A DNA stretch of 64,000 nucleotides, from assembly GCA_003524095.1 (NCBI GenBank), contig DOEE01000003.1:611138-675137 (forward strand), given 5' to 3'. The stretch's first letter is position 1. The number at the start of each line of letters is the position of its first letter. The stretch comes from Clostridiales bacterium (GTDB lineage Bacteria > Bacillota > Clostridia > Christensenellales > UBA1242). Below are positions 14,796-25,708 of the stretch, in pieces. The notes beneath the pieces were generated by a model that was not told the DNA's origin, made no database searches, and worked only from the letters and a program-made list of their open reading frames with translations. The translations under genes and the position numbers were made by a program.

Positions 14796-17135
14796 CTATT
14801 TTTTAAGGATTTGCAAAGGTGCAAAGTTGAGAGACAGCGTCTTAACTCCAATTTTACCAAAGTCAACTGACACATAATTATTTCCTTCGGCATCTTCTCT
14901 TTTGATAATAGTTCCAACACCAAACTTGGTATGGAATACTTGAACTCCGACTTTGAAATCATCGAATTTTTTGGAAGATGATACTTTGGAATTCATGCTT
15001 TGGAGTTTGTTTAAATTATTTGAACTTCCGCCAAATTCTTGTTTTTTGGTGCTATAAGACGAATCAAAACTATAATTTGACTTACTTAAATTATTGCCAA
15101 AACTGGATTTTCCATAATTGTTTGAATAACCATTTGAATAGTTTGAGTGTGCATTATAGTTGCTTTTGTAATTATTTGAATAATAATCATTTGAGACAAA
15201 GTCATCATAATCACTCGAGAAACCACCAAATTGTCTTTTTGGTACTTTGATACCCATTTCTTCGATAAATCTACTACATATAGTATCTTCTCGTCTGCCA
15301 TACAAAAACCTAGATTTAGCACGAGTAATGTATAATTTCTTCTTGGCACGAGTAATCCCAACATACATAAGACGTCTTTCTTCTTCAAGTTCGTCGGCAT
15401 TATCTAAGGCTCTACTTAATGGGAACTTGCCTTCTTCAAGACCAATCAAAAATACATAATCAAACTCAAGTCCTTTGCTTGCATGAATAGTAGATATTGA
15501 AATCGATGGCTCGTTATCGTCTTTTTTTTCAAGTGAACTTTGCAAAGTTACACTCTCCAAATAATCAATTAAAGTTGCATTTTCGTTTTCATACTCAAAA
15601 TCTTTTATTGACGAAATAAGTTGTTCAATATTTAATTTTCTATCCAAATCTTCTTCAGATTTTGAATTGTACATATCTTTGAGTCCGGCTTCGTTAATAA
15701 CAAATTCAGCAAAATCAGACATTGACTTCTTTTTGTATTCTTCATTGAACTTAACGATTAAATTCCCAAAATCAGCAATTTTGTTTTTGATTGTAGCAGA
15801 AACATCGAGTTCTCTAAAGTTTTCGATAATTTCGGTTAAAGGACTACCCGTTTCTCTTGAAATACTTTCAAGTTTGTCTATTGTTGTCTGTCCTATTCCC
15901 CTTTTTGGAACATTGATAATTCTAATTACATTTGCATTATCTTTGGGATTAACTACCATAGATAGATATGCAAGAACATTTTTTACTTCAAGTCTATCAA
16001 AGAACTTAAAAATTCCGCTTGTTACATATGGGATATTGTAGTTAAGTAATTTTTCTTCAATATTTCTACTCAAAGAAGATATTCTCATAAGTATCCCTAT
16101 TTCTCTAGGGTCAACACCACGTGATTTGAGAATATACACTTGATTTGCTACATATTCTGCTTCTTCTTTTTCGTCGTAGCATTCTTTGAAGGACACTTCA
16201 TCGCCATCATCGTTTTCGGTAAACAAAGTTTTGTCTATACGTGAAATATTGTTTTTGATTAGCAAATTAGCCCTAGAAATAATGTTTTTTGTGCTTCGAT
16301 AGTTTTGTTCGAGTTTGTAGACTTTTGGCTTAAAATCTTCAATAAACATCTTAATATTAGTAATGTTTGCTCCACGCCAAGTATAAATACATTGGTCTTC
16401 GTCTCCAACTACAAACAAATTTTTGTACTTAATTCCAAGCATATACAAAATCTTGTATTGGACTAGGTTTGTATCTTGAAATTCGTCGACATGAATATAC
16501 TTGTATTTTTCTTGAAAATACTCCAAAATACTAGGAAAGTCATGAAACAATTCCAAAGTTTTGAGAAGTAAATCATCAAAATCAAGTGCGTTATTATTTT
16601 TTAGTTGTGTTTGATATTCTCTATAAACACTCACAATTGTATCTATGTTAGGTTCATATCTATTGTCTTTGAGATATTCGTCTGGGTCAAGCCCCAAATT
16701 TTTAGCACTAGAAATATGATACTCACACTTTTTGGCTATATCGTCACTTACTTTTAGGTCGTTAATAACTTTTTTGAGTAACGCCTTTTGATTACTGTCA
16801 TCATACACCGAAAAATTTTTGTCAAAACCATCAAATTTGTATATAAACTCTCTCAAAATGCCCGCACAAAAAGAGTGAAATGTCTTAATCGTTAACCCAA
16901 AGGCTTTGCCATCTGTCATTCTAGTTACTCTTTCTTGCATTTCCTTGGTTGCCTTGTTTGTAAAAGTTATTGCCAAAATATTTTCAGGACTAACGCCCTT
17001 ATCAATCAAATAACAAACTCGGTTGGTCAAAACTCTTGTTTTTCCTGACCCCGCACCCGCCGATATCAAATAAGCACCTTCGGTGTTTTGGACAATTTCT
17101 TGTTGTATTGAATTAAGGTCGTCAAATTTTGTCAT
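14796..17135 (-). CDS. pcrA: ATP-dependent DNA helicase PcrA (UvrD family)
   Basis: The 779-residue superfamily 1 helicase has Walker A AGAGSGKT at 26-33, DEFQDTN and GDEDQCIYTWRGA (motifs II and III), QNYRST, and the late motif GLEFDYVFLIG. It acts in repair, rolling-circle replication and removal of RecA. The C-terminal Tudor-like domain (FGVGTIIKRED) binds RNA polymerase in homologues. Between it and the helicase core, residues about 637-710 are a low-complexity stretch dominated by Asn, Ser, Tyr and Gly. That is longer and more biased than usual. It precedes ligA in an operon. Confidence 0.95.
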   Translation of the reverse strand: MTKFDDLNSIQQEIVQNTEGAYLISAGAGSGKTRVLTNRVCYLIDKGVSPENILAITFTNKATKEMQERVTRMTDGKAFGLTIKTFHSFCAGILREFIYKFDGFDKNFSVYDDSNQKALLKKVINDLKVSDDIAKKCEYHISSAKNLGLDPDEYLKDNRYEPNIDTIVSVYREYQTQLKNNNALDFDDLLLKTLELFHDFPSILEYFQEKYKYIHVDEFQDTNLVQYKILYMLGIKYKNLFVVGDEDQCIYTWRGANITNIKMFIEDFKPKVYKLEQNYRSTKNIISRANLLIKNNISRIDKTLFTENDDGDEVSFKECYDEKEEAEYVANQVYILKSRGVDPREIGILMRISSLSRNIEEKLLNYNIPYVTSGIFKFFDRLEVKNVLAYLSMVVNPKDNANVIRIINVPKRGIGQTTIDKLESISRETGSPLTEIIENFRELDVSATIKNKIADFGNLIVKFNEEYKKKSMSDFAEFVINEAGLKDMYNSKSEEDLDRKLNIEQLISSIKDFEYENENATLIDYLESVTLQSSLEKKDDNEPSISISTIHASKGLEFDYVFLIGLEEGKFPLSRALDNADELEEERRLMYVGITRAKKKLYITRAKSRFLYGRREDTICSRFIEEMGIKVPKRQFGGFSSDYDDFVSNDYYSNNYKSNYNAHSNYSNGYSNNYGKSSFGNNLSKSNYSFDSSYSTKKQEFGGSSNNLNKLQSMNSKVSSSKKFDDFKVGVQVFHTKFGVGTIIKREDAEGNNYVSVDFGKIGVKTLSLNFAPLQILKK

Positions 17136-17165
17136 CTATTTTCTCCAGGATATTATTCATATAAT

Positions 17166-17193
17166 ATTTTAGCACATAGCACAAACTTTTCAA
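17166..17193 (-). promoter_or_regulatory. candidate pcrA-ligA promoter
   Basis: TAAAAT (17166-17171) and TTGAAA (17188-17193) on the minus strand are 16 bases apart and about 30 bases before the pcrA start. Confidence 0.5.
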
Positions 17194-17197
17194 AGCA

Positions 17198-17226
17198 ATA
17201 AAAAAGATAAGTTTTTAAACTTATCT
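17198..17226 (-). terminator. terminator after the 118-aa gene
   Basis: AGATAAGTTT and its complement form a 10-bp stem with a 2-base loop. On the minus strand TTTTTTA follows. It lies just after the stop of the gene at 17233. Confidence 0.8.
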
Positions 17227-17232
17227 ATATTT

Positions 17233-17589
17233 TTAACCACACATAACATCATTTTTAACTTTGATGTATTTTTCACTTAAATTCAAAATATAAAATTCTT
17301 TTTCAAATTCATTTAAGGACTCAAAATATGTATCATCTGTGAGTTTTTTAAGCGGATTGTAACAATCTTGTTTTAATAGTTCCTTAACATGTTCAACAAA
17401 TTCAAGTTCTTCTTCGTTTTTGATTGTCACATAGTTTGTTTCGGCTTTGAGTCTTTTGAGTGCTCTAGCATTTTCCAAAAAATAACTTGATGCTTTGTTT
17501 TTATTTTGATTTATAGTATTATCATAATCCTTGTTTAATAATCTTTGTTTGGCAAGACTAGCCAAAAATTTAAGCCTTGTATTTTTCAT
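17233..17589 (-). CDS. hypothetical protein, 118 aa
   Basis: The protein is Lys-, Asn- and Glu-rich and predicted to be mostly helical (RLKAETNYVTIKNEEELEFVEHVKELLKQ), soluble, with a single late Cys. I recognise no family. It has its own terminator and AAGGA upstream of the start. No gene is visible in 17590-17866 upstream of it, which is AT-rich. Confidence 0.6.
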   Translation of the reverse strand: MKNTRLKFLASLAKQRLLNKDYDNTINQNKNKASSYFLENARALKRLKAETNYVTIKNEEELEFVEHVKELLKQDCYNPLKKLTDDTYFESLNEFEKEFYILNLSEKYIKVKNDVMCG

Positions 17590-17866
17590 TTTTCATTTAT
17601 TTCCTTTTTGTTATTCAACACCTAAAGTCTAACAAAAATGGCCAAAATTAGCAATAAATTTAAAATTCTAATTTTGTTGCATTTTGAGAAGTTATTCAAA
17701 ATTTTATGACTTAATGTAGTATTTTGAAACATAATGTTTTATTTAGAAAAATCATTAAAATCATAATTTATAAAAAGCATTAAAAAAACAACATTTCAAA
17801 CAAATAAATCCAAAAGATAAAAATTTAATAAATATGAAAAATCGCTTTAAGATTTAACTTAATGGC

Positions 17867-17894
17867 AACAAAAAAGCACCAAATAAATTGGTGC
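17867..17894 (-). terminator. terminator after rpsU
   Basis: GCACCAA and TTGGTGC form a 7-bp stem with a 5-base loop, followed on the minus strand by TTTTTTGTT. It ends the rsmE-mtaB-HIT-rpsU operon. Confidence 0.85.
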
Positions 17895-17906
17895 ATTGAA
17901 TTTAAT

Positions 17907-18089
17907 TTACGCTCTTTTTTTGCTTCTTTTAATAGCGGCTTTTTGTTTCTTTTTCTTCTTAACACTTGGTTTTTCATATTGTTCGTGTTTACGAAGGTCG
18001 CCGATAATGCCGTCTTTTTGACATTTTCTCTTAAATCTTTTGATAGCGCTTTCAACAGATTCTGTTTCGCCAACTCTAACTGTAGACAA
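17907..18089 (-). CDS. rpsU: 30S ribosomal protein bS21, TTG start
   Basis: The 60-residue protein reads MSTVRVGETESVESAIKRFK, the S21 signature, then a strongly basic tail. The chosen start is a TTG at 18087-18089, preceded by GGGTG six bases away, because S21 proteins begin MSTVRVG. A GTG three codons upstream overlaps the ribosome binding site itself. It is the last gene of its operon. Confidence 0.94.
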   Translation of the reverse strand: MSTVRVGETESVESAIKRFKRKCQKDGIIGDLRKHEQYEKPSVKKKKKQKAAIKRSKKRA

Positions 18090-18175
18090 ATTTTTCACCC
18101 ACTTTTGTTTTTATTCTACTTAATTATATATAAAATTTTTTAATTGTCAAGTCTTTTTGATTAAAAACTATAATT

Positions 18176-18574
18176 TTAGTCTATTTTAAGTCTATTTTTA
18201 ACATCTTCTAAGTTTATATCTAGTTTGTCTCTAGTAGGATAAGTATGAAGTCCGTCGCCCGTCTTTCTTGGAATTATATGAAAATGCAAATGGAAAACAC
18301 TCTGCTCAGCACTTTCGCCCGAAGCATTCAAAATATTCACTCCGTCAAATCCCAAATCTTTTGTGTAATGTTTACTAATGACTTGAATAGTGTTAATTAC
18401 AGCATTAAGGTCATCTGAATTTGCATCTAACACGTTTTTGCAATGATGCTTTGGAATTACAAGTGTGTGACCATAATAATCACACGAAATATCCAAGAAA
18501 GCGTAGGTTTTTTCGTCTTCATAAATTTTATAACTAGGAATTTTCCCTTCAATTATATCGCAAAATATACACAT
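18176..18574 (-). CDS. HIT family nucleotide hydrolase
   Basis: This 132-residue protein has the histidine triad HLHFHIIP near residue 98 and the usual N-terminal CIFCDIIEGKIPSY. HIT proteins of this HinT-like type hydrolyse nucleoside phosphoramidates and AMP-lysine conjugates. It lies between mtaB and rpsU, its standard Firmicute location. Confidence 0.93.
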   Translation of the reverse strand: MCIFCDIIEGKIPSYKIYEDEKTYAFLDISCDYYGHTLVIPKHHCKNVLDANSDDLNAVINTIQVISKHYTKDLGFDGVNILNASGESAEQSVFHLHFHIIPRKTGDGLHTYPTRDKLDINLEDVKNRLKID

Positions 18575-18599
18575 ATTTATTACCCTTTATCAAAATATT

Positions 18600-19850
18600 T
18601 TACTTACAAAGTTCAACTTTCATTCCGTCTTTGTATGGTTTTAGAAATTTAATTTTATATTTTTCGCCCGACTCGACTTGGTCGGAGTCCAAATAACATC
18701 TAATGTACTCAGGACTAAATCCTTCGTAAAATTCTTTCTTTTCTTCAACAAGCATAGTACCGAGTTTATTTTCAAACTGACTTAAATATTTTTGTCGTAG
18801 TTCCAGATTAACTTTTTCCAAAATATCTACTCGTTCTTTTTTGACTTTCATTGGCAAGTCTTCCATATTATATGCCCTTGTCCCTTCTCTTTTGGAATAA
18901 GGAAAAATATGCACAAACGAAAAACCAACTTTCTTTATAAACTCTTTGGTGTTTTCAAATTGTTCTTCCGTCTCCCCCGCAAAGCCAACTATTACATCAG
19001 TTGTTAGATTTGCAAGCGGAAAGTACTTACGGATTAAACATACTTTTTCAAAAAATTCTTGAGACGAATAATGTCTATTCATTTTTTTGAGAATCTCGTC
19101 GTCCCCACTCTGCAAAGACAAATGGAAATGCGGTGCAAAATTTGACATATTTGACAAAACTTGCATAAGTTCTTCGGTTATAACTCCGACTTCCAACGAA
19201 CCAAGTCTTATTGTACATGGAATATCTTTTAGTTTGTCTAGTAGTTTTGGAAGTGCAGGTTTTCCGTCTATTTGAAAACTGCTTATATCAATCCCTGTAA
19301 GGACAATTTCTTTTGACCTAGTTGATAGAATTTTTGCTTCGTCAACTATGCTTTGCAACTCCCTACTCCTTGACCTTCCACGAAGATAAGGAATAATGCA
19401 ATATGAACAAAAATTATTACATCCGTCTTGAATTTTGATATGTTCTCTAGTGCTAGTTTTTTGTGGGTTTTGTGGACTAATGTAAACTTTTGAAAGTTCA
19501 TTTTTTTCCTTGATTGAGTTATTTATGTAATCAAGTATCTTTTCTTTGCCTTCGTTTCCAATTATTGAAAATACATTGGATTTTGTATCAAATTGATTTG
19601 AATTTTTTTCACTAGCACAGCCACAAATTATAATTTTTGCATCATCATTTAGTTTGAGACATTTGGATATATATTGTCTACTCTTTTTTTCTGCTTCGCT
19701 CGTTACTGCACAAGTATTAATTATATATATATCAGCAAACTCCAAATTCTCTGAAACTTCATAGCCACTATTTTTCAGCAAATTTGCCATGCAATCACTT
19801 TCGTACTTATTCTGTTTGCAACCCAAAGTCAATATGACCACTTTATTCAT
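18600..19850 (-). CDS. mtaB: tRNA t6A37 methylthiotransferase MtaB
   Basis: The 416-residue radical-SAM enzyme makes ms2t6A at position 37 of ANN-decoding tRNAs. An N-terminal methylthiotransferase domain (GCKQNKYES, C11) precedes the radical-SAM cluster CNNFCSYC and a TRAM-like C-terminus. Its length and neighbours fit MtaB rather than MiaB or RimO. I start at MNKVVILTLG, whose ATG lies inside the last codons of rsmE; a start ten codons upstream has no support. Confidence 0.92.
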   Translation of the reverse strand: MNKVVILTLGCKQNKYESDCMANLLKNSGYEVSENLEFADIYIINTCAVTSEAEKKSRQYISKCLKLNDDAKIIICGCASEKNSNQFDTKSNVFSIIGNEGKEKILDYINNSIKEKNELSKVYISPQNPQKTSTREHIKIQDGCNNFCSYCIIPYLRGRSRSRELQSIVDEAKILSTRSKEIVLTGIDISSFQIDGKPALPKLLDKLKDIPCTIRLGSLEVGVITEELMQVLSNMSNFAPHFHLSLQSGDDEILKKMNRHYSSQEFFEKVCLIRKYFPLANLTTDVIVGFAGETEEQFENTKEFIKKVGFSFVHIFPYSKREGTRAYNMEDLPMKVKKERVDILEKVNLELRQKYLSQFENKLGTMLVEEKKEFYEGFSPEYIRCYLDSDQVESGEKYKIKFLKPYKDGMKVELCK

Positions 19851-20571
19851 AATTCCACTCCCCAAGCAAATACATAACAACCGCTGTCAATCCAATTGAT
19901 GCTGTTTCTGCTCTTAAAATACGTTTGCCAAGACTTATTGAACTTGCTTTGGCATTAATCAAACTTTCTATTTCGCTACTACTAAATCCACCTTCAGAAC
20001 CAATAATTATTGCAATTTTGTTATCTTTTGTTAGATTTAACTCGTTTAAATTGCGAGTTTTTTCACATTCGTTTGCAAATATAATAACATCGTAATCTTT
20101 GAGTTTTGTTAGCACTTCCTTAAAACTAAGAACTGGACTTACATTCATAGGTTTGCTTCGTTTGCACTGTTTGATTGATTGATTTGAAATTTCTTGTAAT
20201 TTTTGAAATTTGTTAGTTTTGTCTTTGCTTGTAATAAATTCGCTTAGGAAAGGAACAAAAGTGGTTACACCAAGTTCGGTGAGTTTTTGAACGATAAGTG
20301 ACATATTTTCGGATTTGACTAGCGCTTGAAAAACTGTCACATCAGATTTTGGATTGGATATATTTGGCGTTTTGTCTTGAACTACAATAGTTGTATCGCC
20401 TTTTGTTATTTGGATAATTTGCGCGGTATAATCAAATTCATCGCCACAAACGACGATAATTTGGTCGCCTTCGTTTAATCTCAAAACATTTTTGAGATGA
20501 TTATGCTCAATTCCGTCAATTTTGTATTTATGACCAACATCTAGTCGTTGGCTCAAAAAAAATCTCTTCAT
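19843..20571 (-). CDS. rsmE: 16S rRNA uridine-1498 N3 methyltransferase
   Basis: The 242-residue SPOUT enzyme methylates m3U1498 in 16S rRNA. It has the PUA-like N-terminus (RFFLSQRL), the knot loop IGSEGGFSSSEIESL and the terminal LRAETASIGL motif. In most Firmicutes it follows dnaJ-prmA; here prmA is replaced by the pncA-nadM pair, which is transcribed into it. Confidence 0.95.
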   Translation of the reverse strand: MKRFFLSQRLDVGHKYKIDGIEHNHLKNVLRLNEGDQIIVVCGDEFDYTAQIIQITKGDTTIVVQDKTPNISNPKSDVTVFQALVKSENMSLIVQKLTELGVTTFVPFLSEFITSKDKTNKFQKLQEISNQSIKQCKRSKPMNVSPVLSFKEVLTKLKDYDVIIFANECEKTRNLNELNLTKDNKIAIIIGSEGGFSSSEIESLINAKASSISLGKRILRAETASIGLTAVVMYLLGEWNYE

Positions 20572-20583
20572 TTTATTCTTCTT

Positions 20584-21081
20584 TTATTTAAGTCTATCTT
20601 CAAAATATTTTTTGGCAGTAGGAATCAAAAAATTAAAATTCTTTTTTAGGTTATTTCTCAAATCGGTCGCATGAATAGGCACCAAATTCCTATCCAGACT
20701 CAAAAATTCACATTCGGGAAAATATTTTTGATTGTAATCTTTGTAACTCTCATCGGCAATCTTGACATTTACTTGTGGAAACTGCAATTTAAATTTATCC
20801 GCCCATTCTTGCAAACTATCTGGATAAGGACGCATATTACTTTCGTCCATAATCTCAACAGATACTCTGTCATTATCCTTGAAATACTCGTCAAACCAAC
20901 TTTTAATTAGTTCTGCGTCCAATACTTCAAAGCCAAATTCTTTGAGAATTTGTTTGTTTCTAATATCATTTTTTGAAATTACGATTATTACTTTGTCGCA
21001 ATATTTCAATGCATATTCCACTGCACTAATATGCCCCATGTGAGGAGGATAGAATTTGCCCGTAAACGCACCAATTTTCAT
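20584..21081 (-). CDS. NMN adenylyltransferase-like protein (NadM/NadR type)
   Basis: This 165-residue nucleotidyltransferase has the HxGH signature as FYPPHMGH at 10-17 and a C-terminal HATDLRNN equivalent to the ISTxxR site. The short length and layout resemble NadM or the NadR adenylyltransferase domain more than NadD. The likely reaction is ATP plus nicotinamide mononucleotide giving NAD. Its neighbour upstream is a nicotinamidase-like gene, supporting NAD salvage. A different cytidylyltransferase-type substrate cannot be excluded. Confidence 0.72.
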   Translation of the reverse strand: MKIGAFTGKFYPPHMGHISAVEYALKYCDKVIIVISKNDIRNKQILKEFGFEVLDAELIKSWFDEYFKDNDRVSVEIMDESNMRPYPDSLQEWADKFKLQFPQVNVKIADESYKDYNQKYFPECEFLSLDRNLVPIHATDLRNNLKKNFNFLIPTAKKYFEDRLK

Positions 21082-21099
21082 AAAATTACTCCTTTGAAA

Positions 21100-21663
21100 T
21101 CACATTTGATGTTCGTTATCTACAACCAATACACCAATGTTTTCCATTTTTTTCAAATACTCGATGTTTATAGTCTCTGCATCATGATTAGGAGCATTAA
21201 ATGTATCCACCAAATTTTTATATATCAAAATATTTGTATTCAAATTATTTTTAGTCAAGTACTCTTTGAGAGATTTTGCAAAGTTAAAAATACAAATATC
21301 CGTACAACAACCTGTTATGGTTATGTTATCAAAAGTGTGGCTTTTGATATATTCTTGAAACTCTTTTGTAACAAAGCCATTTGTAGTAGGCTTTTCAATA
21401 ACTATCATTTTGTCTTCGAAATTTGCAATTTTGTCTACCAATTCACATTCGCTAGTTCCCCTAATACAATGTGGCGGAAAACTTTCAAATTCAATATCGT
21501 TTTCTTCGTGAGTATCTTTGAACGCAACAATTGGTTCTTGTTTTTCTAAAAACAAATTAATTTTGTCAACAATCCCGTCAACAATTCTATTAATATTTTT
21601 GTCAGCCAGAGCGCCATGGTCAACAAAACCTTTGACCATATCTACTACAACTAATAAATCCAT
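21100..21663 (-). CDS. nicotinamidase-like cysteine hydrolase
   Basis: The 187-residue isochorismatase-fold protein has the catalytic set of nicotinamidases: D8, K91 in EKPTTNGF and Cys124 in TDICI. A metal-site DTHEEN at 50-55 and the family segment FPPHCIRGTSECELV are also present. It would convert nicotinamide to nicotinic acid. It is the first gene of a run continuing into the NadM-like gene and rsmE, from a promoter facing away from the PRPP-synthetase-like gene. Confidence 0.82.
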   Translation of the reverse strand: MDLLVVVDMVKGFVDHGALADKNINRIVDGIVDKINLFLEKQEPIVAFKDTHEENDIEFESFPPHCIRGTSECELVDKIANFEDKMIVIEKPTTNGFVTKEFQEYIKSHTFDNITITGCCTDICIFNFAKSLKEYLTKNNLNTNILIYKNLVDTFNAPNHDAETINIEYLKKMENIGVLVVDNEHQM

Positions 21664-21713
21664 GTTTACTCCTAATTTAACATTATTACTTAGAATATCC
21701 TAATTATAAGAAT

Positions 21714-21742
21714 ATATTAACAAAATAATTTGAAGTTGTCAA
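21714..21742 (-). promoter_or_regulatory. promoter of the pncA-nadM-rsmE run
   Basis: TAATAT and a perfect TTGACA are 17 bases apart on the minus strand, about 50 bases before the nicotinamidase start. Confidence 0.65.
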
Positions 21743-21754
21743 AGTAAAAATCAA

Positions 21755-21783
21755 GTGACAAAAATGCTTTTTGATGTTAATAT
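21755..21783 (+). promoter_or_regulatory. promoter of the PRPP-synthetase-like gene
   Basis: GTGACA and TAATAT are 17 bases apart, with the -10 box 30 bases before the ATG at 21814. The two divergent promoters are only 12 bases apart and share TGACA-type -35 boxes, so shared control is possible. Confidence 0.55.
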
Positions 21784-21813
21784 ATAGTTGAAATAAAATT
21801 TGAAGGAGTACAT

Positions 21814-22596
21814 ATGCTAATAAACAATATAGAATATGAAATTCCAAGATTTTCAAGCGGAGAAATGAAACTAAGGCACAAAGAACTACAAAAACTAGTC
21901 AAGGATAACTGTGTAAAGATTTTGTATAATGGTCAGATTAGTTTCTTAGAGTTAATGTTGATTATTGAATATTACAAGTCACAAAATACAAGAGTCGAAC
22001 TAACACTATCTTACTTACCTTATCAAAGAATGGACAAAAATAACGAAATTGAGGTTACAACAATTGAACTTGTAGCACATATTATAAACTCACTCAAACT
22101 GGATAAATTGTTTGTTTGCGAGCCACATTGTTCACTTCAGAATTTTAATAATGTAAACAAAATCTCTCTTATAGATAGTTTATTTGAAAAAATTAAAAAC
22201 GATATAAATATAACAAAGTCAGACAAGATTTGCTTCCCCGACATGGGTGCCAAAAACAAATATGGAAATTTAGCTAGTAATTATATTTATTTTGAAAAGA
22301 AACGTGCACTTAGTACTGGACTAATAGATAGTTTTCAAATGATTGGAAATCTCAATGACACAAAGCGGGTTGTTATTATTGATGACATAATTTCAACTGG
22401 CGACACTATTCAAAATATTGTAGATAATATTTCAAAAGATATTGAGATTTATATTGTTTGTGGACATTTTGAAAACAACAAATATAATCTACGACTCACT
22501 CAAAACCCACAAATTAAGGCTATTTACACATCAAATAGTTTGAACAAAAAACAATTTGGCAACCTAAAAGTATTTGATATAAAAGATTTAATTTAA
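21814..22596 (+). CDS. PRPP-synthetase-like phosphoribosyltransferase-fold protein
   Basis: This 260-residue protein is shorter than housekeeping Prs (about 315). It keeps an SGEMKLR strand near the N-terminus, a flexible-loop EKKRALS, and a PRPP-binding loop IIDDIISTGDTI near residue 190 where Prs normally has DDIIDTAGT. The family makes PRPP from ribose 5-phosphate and ATP, a substrate for nicotinate phosphoribosylation. It is divergent from the nicotinamidase-NadM pair, so a role in NAD salvage is a reasonable inference. It could be a phosphoribosyltransferase instead. Confidence 0.7.
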   Translation: MLINNIEYEIPRFSSGEMKLRHKELQKLVKDNCVKILYNGQISFLELMLIIEYYKSQNTRVELTLSYLPYQRMDKNNEIEVTTIELVAHIINSLKLDKLFVCEPHCSLQNFNNVNKISLIDSLFEKIKNDINITKSDKICFPDMGAKNKYGNLASNYIYFEKKRALSTGLIDSFQMIGNLNDTKRVVIIDDIISTGDTIQNIVDNISKDIEIYIVCGHFENNKYNLRLTQNPQIKAIYTSNSLNKKQFGNLKVFDIKDLI

Positions 22597-22650
22597 AAAA
22601 TTTTTTACTTGATTTTGTGTGTTATATTTCAAATTAGGATAGATTTAACA

Positions 22651-22687
22651 AAAAATATCCCCACTTTTGTGGAGATATTTTTGTTTT
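22651..22687. terminator. two-way terminator between convergent genes
   Basis: ATATCCCCAC and GTGGAGATAT form a stem with one mismatch and a T4 loop, flanked by A-run and T-run. It can end the PRPP-synthetase-like gene on the plus strand and the heat-shock operon on the minus strand. Confidence 0.8.
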
Positions 22688-22725
22688 ATTGAATATTTTT
22701 TTGATTGTTTTATGTGAAACAATTT

Positions 22726-23847
22726 TTACAAAGAATCAATATCTTTGAGATAATCTTTGTATCTAGCAAAACTGTCTTGTTTGATATTTTTGCTTAGTTC
22801 TTCAATCGCTTTTTTGTCAGATTTGCCAAGAGATTTTGGAGATTCTGCCACAACAGTAACTGATAGATTGCCATAAGTTTCACGATTAAGATACTTAATA
22901 CCCTTTCCTTTGAGTTTAAATACAGTACCAGATTGAGTAAGTTCTGGAATTTTGAGAGTTGTTGTTCCCTTAGTCAAAGGAATTTCGACTTCGCCACCAA
23001 GAAGTAATGTATAAAAAGGAACATAAAGTTTGAGACTTAAATCATATCCGTCTCTAACTAATAATTTGTGTGGTTTAACTTTGACAATGATATGCAAATC
23101 GCCATCTTCGCCACCACGTTTGCCACAATTACCCTTTCCACGCATTGTAAGAACTTGACCGTCATCAATTCCTGCTGGAACGTTAACCGAAATATTTGAG
23201 TTAACCTTTTTGTAACCATTTCCGCCACATTCCGAACATTTTTCCTTGATAACCTTGCCAGTTCCATTACACGTTTTACACGGACCTTGTCTTATTACAC
23301 TACCAAAAGGCGAATTAGTCTGATACCTTACTTGACCAGTTCCATGACAATCGGAACAAGTTGAATACTCAGTGCCATTCTTTGCACCAGTTCCGCTACA
23401 AGCAGAACAAGTCTCATATCTTGGCACAATTATATCTTTTTTGACACCAAACACGGCTTCTTCAAACGAAAGATTTATTTGAACTTGCAAATCTTCGCCC
23501 CTTGAACCTGTTTTTTGTGCCGACCTTCCGCCAAAGCCGAATATATCTCCAAATATATCTCCCAAATCGCTAAAGTCGCCAAAACCACCAAAGCCACCAT
23601 TTGAATTAAATCCGCCAAAACCCTGTGGGCCAGAACTACTTCCAAATTGGTCGTAGTTAGACTTTTTTTGCGGGTCGGACAAACATTCGTAGGCTTCGTT
23701 AATTTCTTTGAACTTTTCGCCTGCACCTGGGTCTTTGTTTATATCTGGGTGATACTGCTTGGCAAGTCGTCTATATGCTGATTTAATATCTTCGGGGCTA
23801 GCATCTTTGCCAACCCCAAGGATATCATAATAATTCTTGTCTGCCAT
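22726..23847 (-). CDS. dnaJ: co-chaperone DnaJ
   Basis: The 373-residue type I DnaJ has a J-domain with HPD at 33-35, a Gly/Phe-rich linker, and four CxxCxGxG zinc repeats (CSACSGTG, CSDCHGTG, CKTCNGTG, CSECGGNG). Substrate-binding domains follow. It stimulates DnaK ATPase and delivers unfolded clients. It is the last gene of hrcA-grpE-dnaK-dnaJ; prmA, usually next, is absent. Confidence 0.97.
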   Translation of the reverse strand: MADKNYYDILGVGKDASPEDIKSAYRRLAKQYHPDINKDPGAGEKFKEINEAYECLSDPQKKSNYDQFGSSSGPQGFGGFNSNGGFGGFGDFSDLGDIFGDIFGFGGRSAQKTGSRGEDLQVQINLSFEEAVFGVKKDIIVPRYETCSACSGTGAKNGTEYSTCSDCHGTGQVRYQTNSPFGSVIRQGPCKTCNGTGKVIKEKCSECGGNGYKKVNSNISVNVPAGIDDGQVLTMRGKGNCGKRGGEDGDLHIIVKVKPHKLLVRDGYDLSLKLYVPFYTLLLGGEVEIPLTKGTTTLKIPELTQSGTVFKLKGKGIKYLNRETYGNLSVTVVAESPKSLGKSDKKAIEELSKNIKQDSFARYKDYLKDIDSL

Positions 23848-23866
23848 TTGTTTATGCCTTTTTTAA

Positions 23867-25696
<1,830 letters not shown>

Positions 25697-25708
25697 TTAA
25701 ATTCTCCT

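Noticed and set aside
17825..18073. Reading frame overlapping rpsU on the same strand
   Set aside because: It is an out-of-frame shadow of the S21 gene and runs through its terminator.
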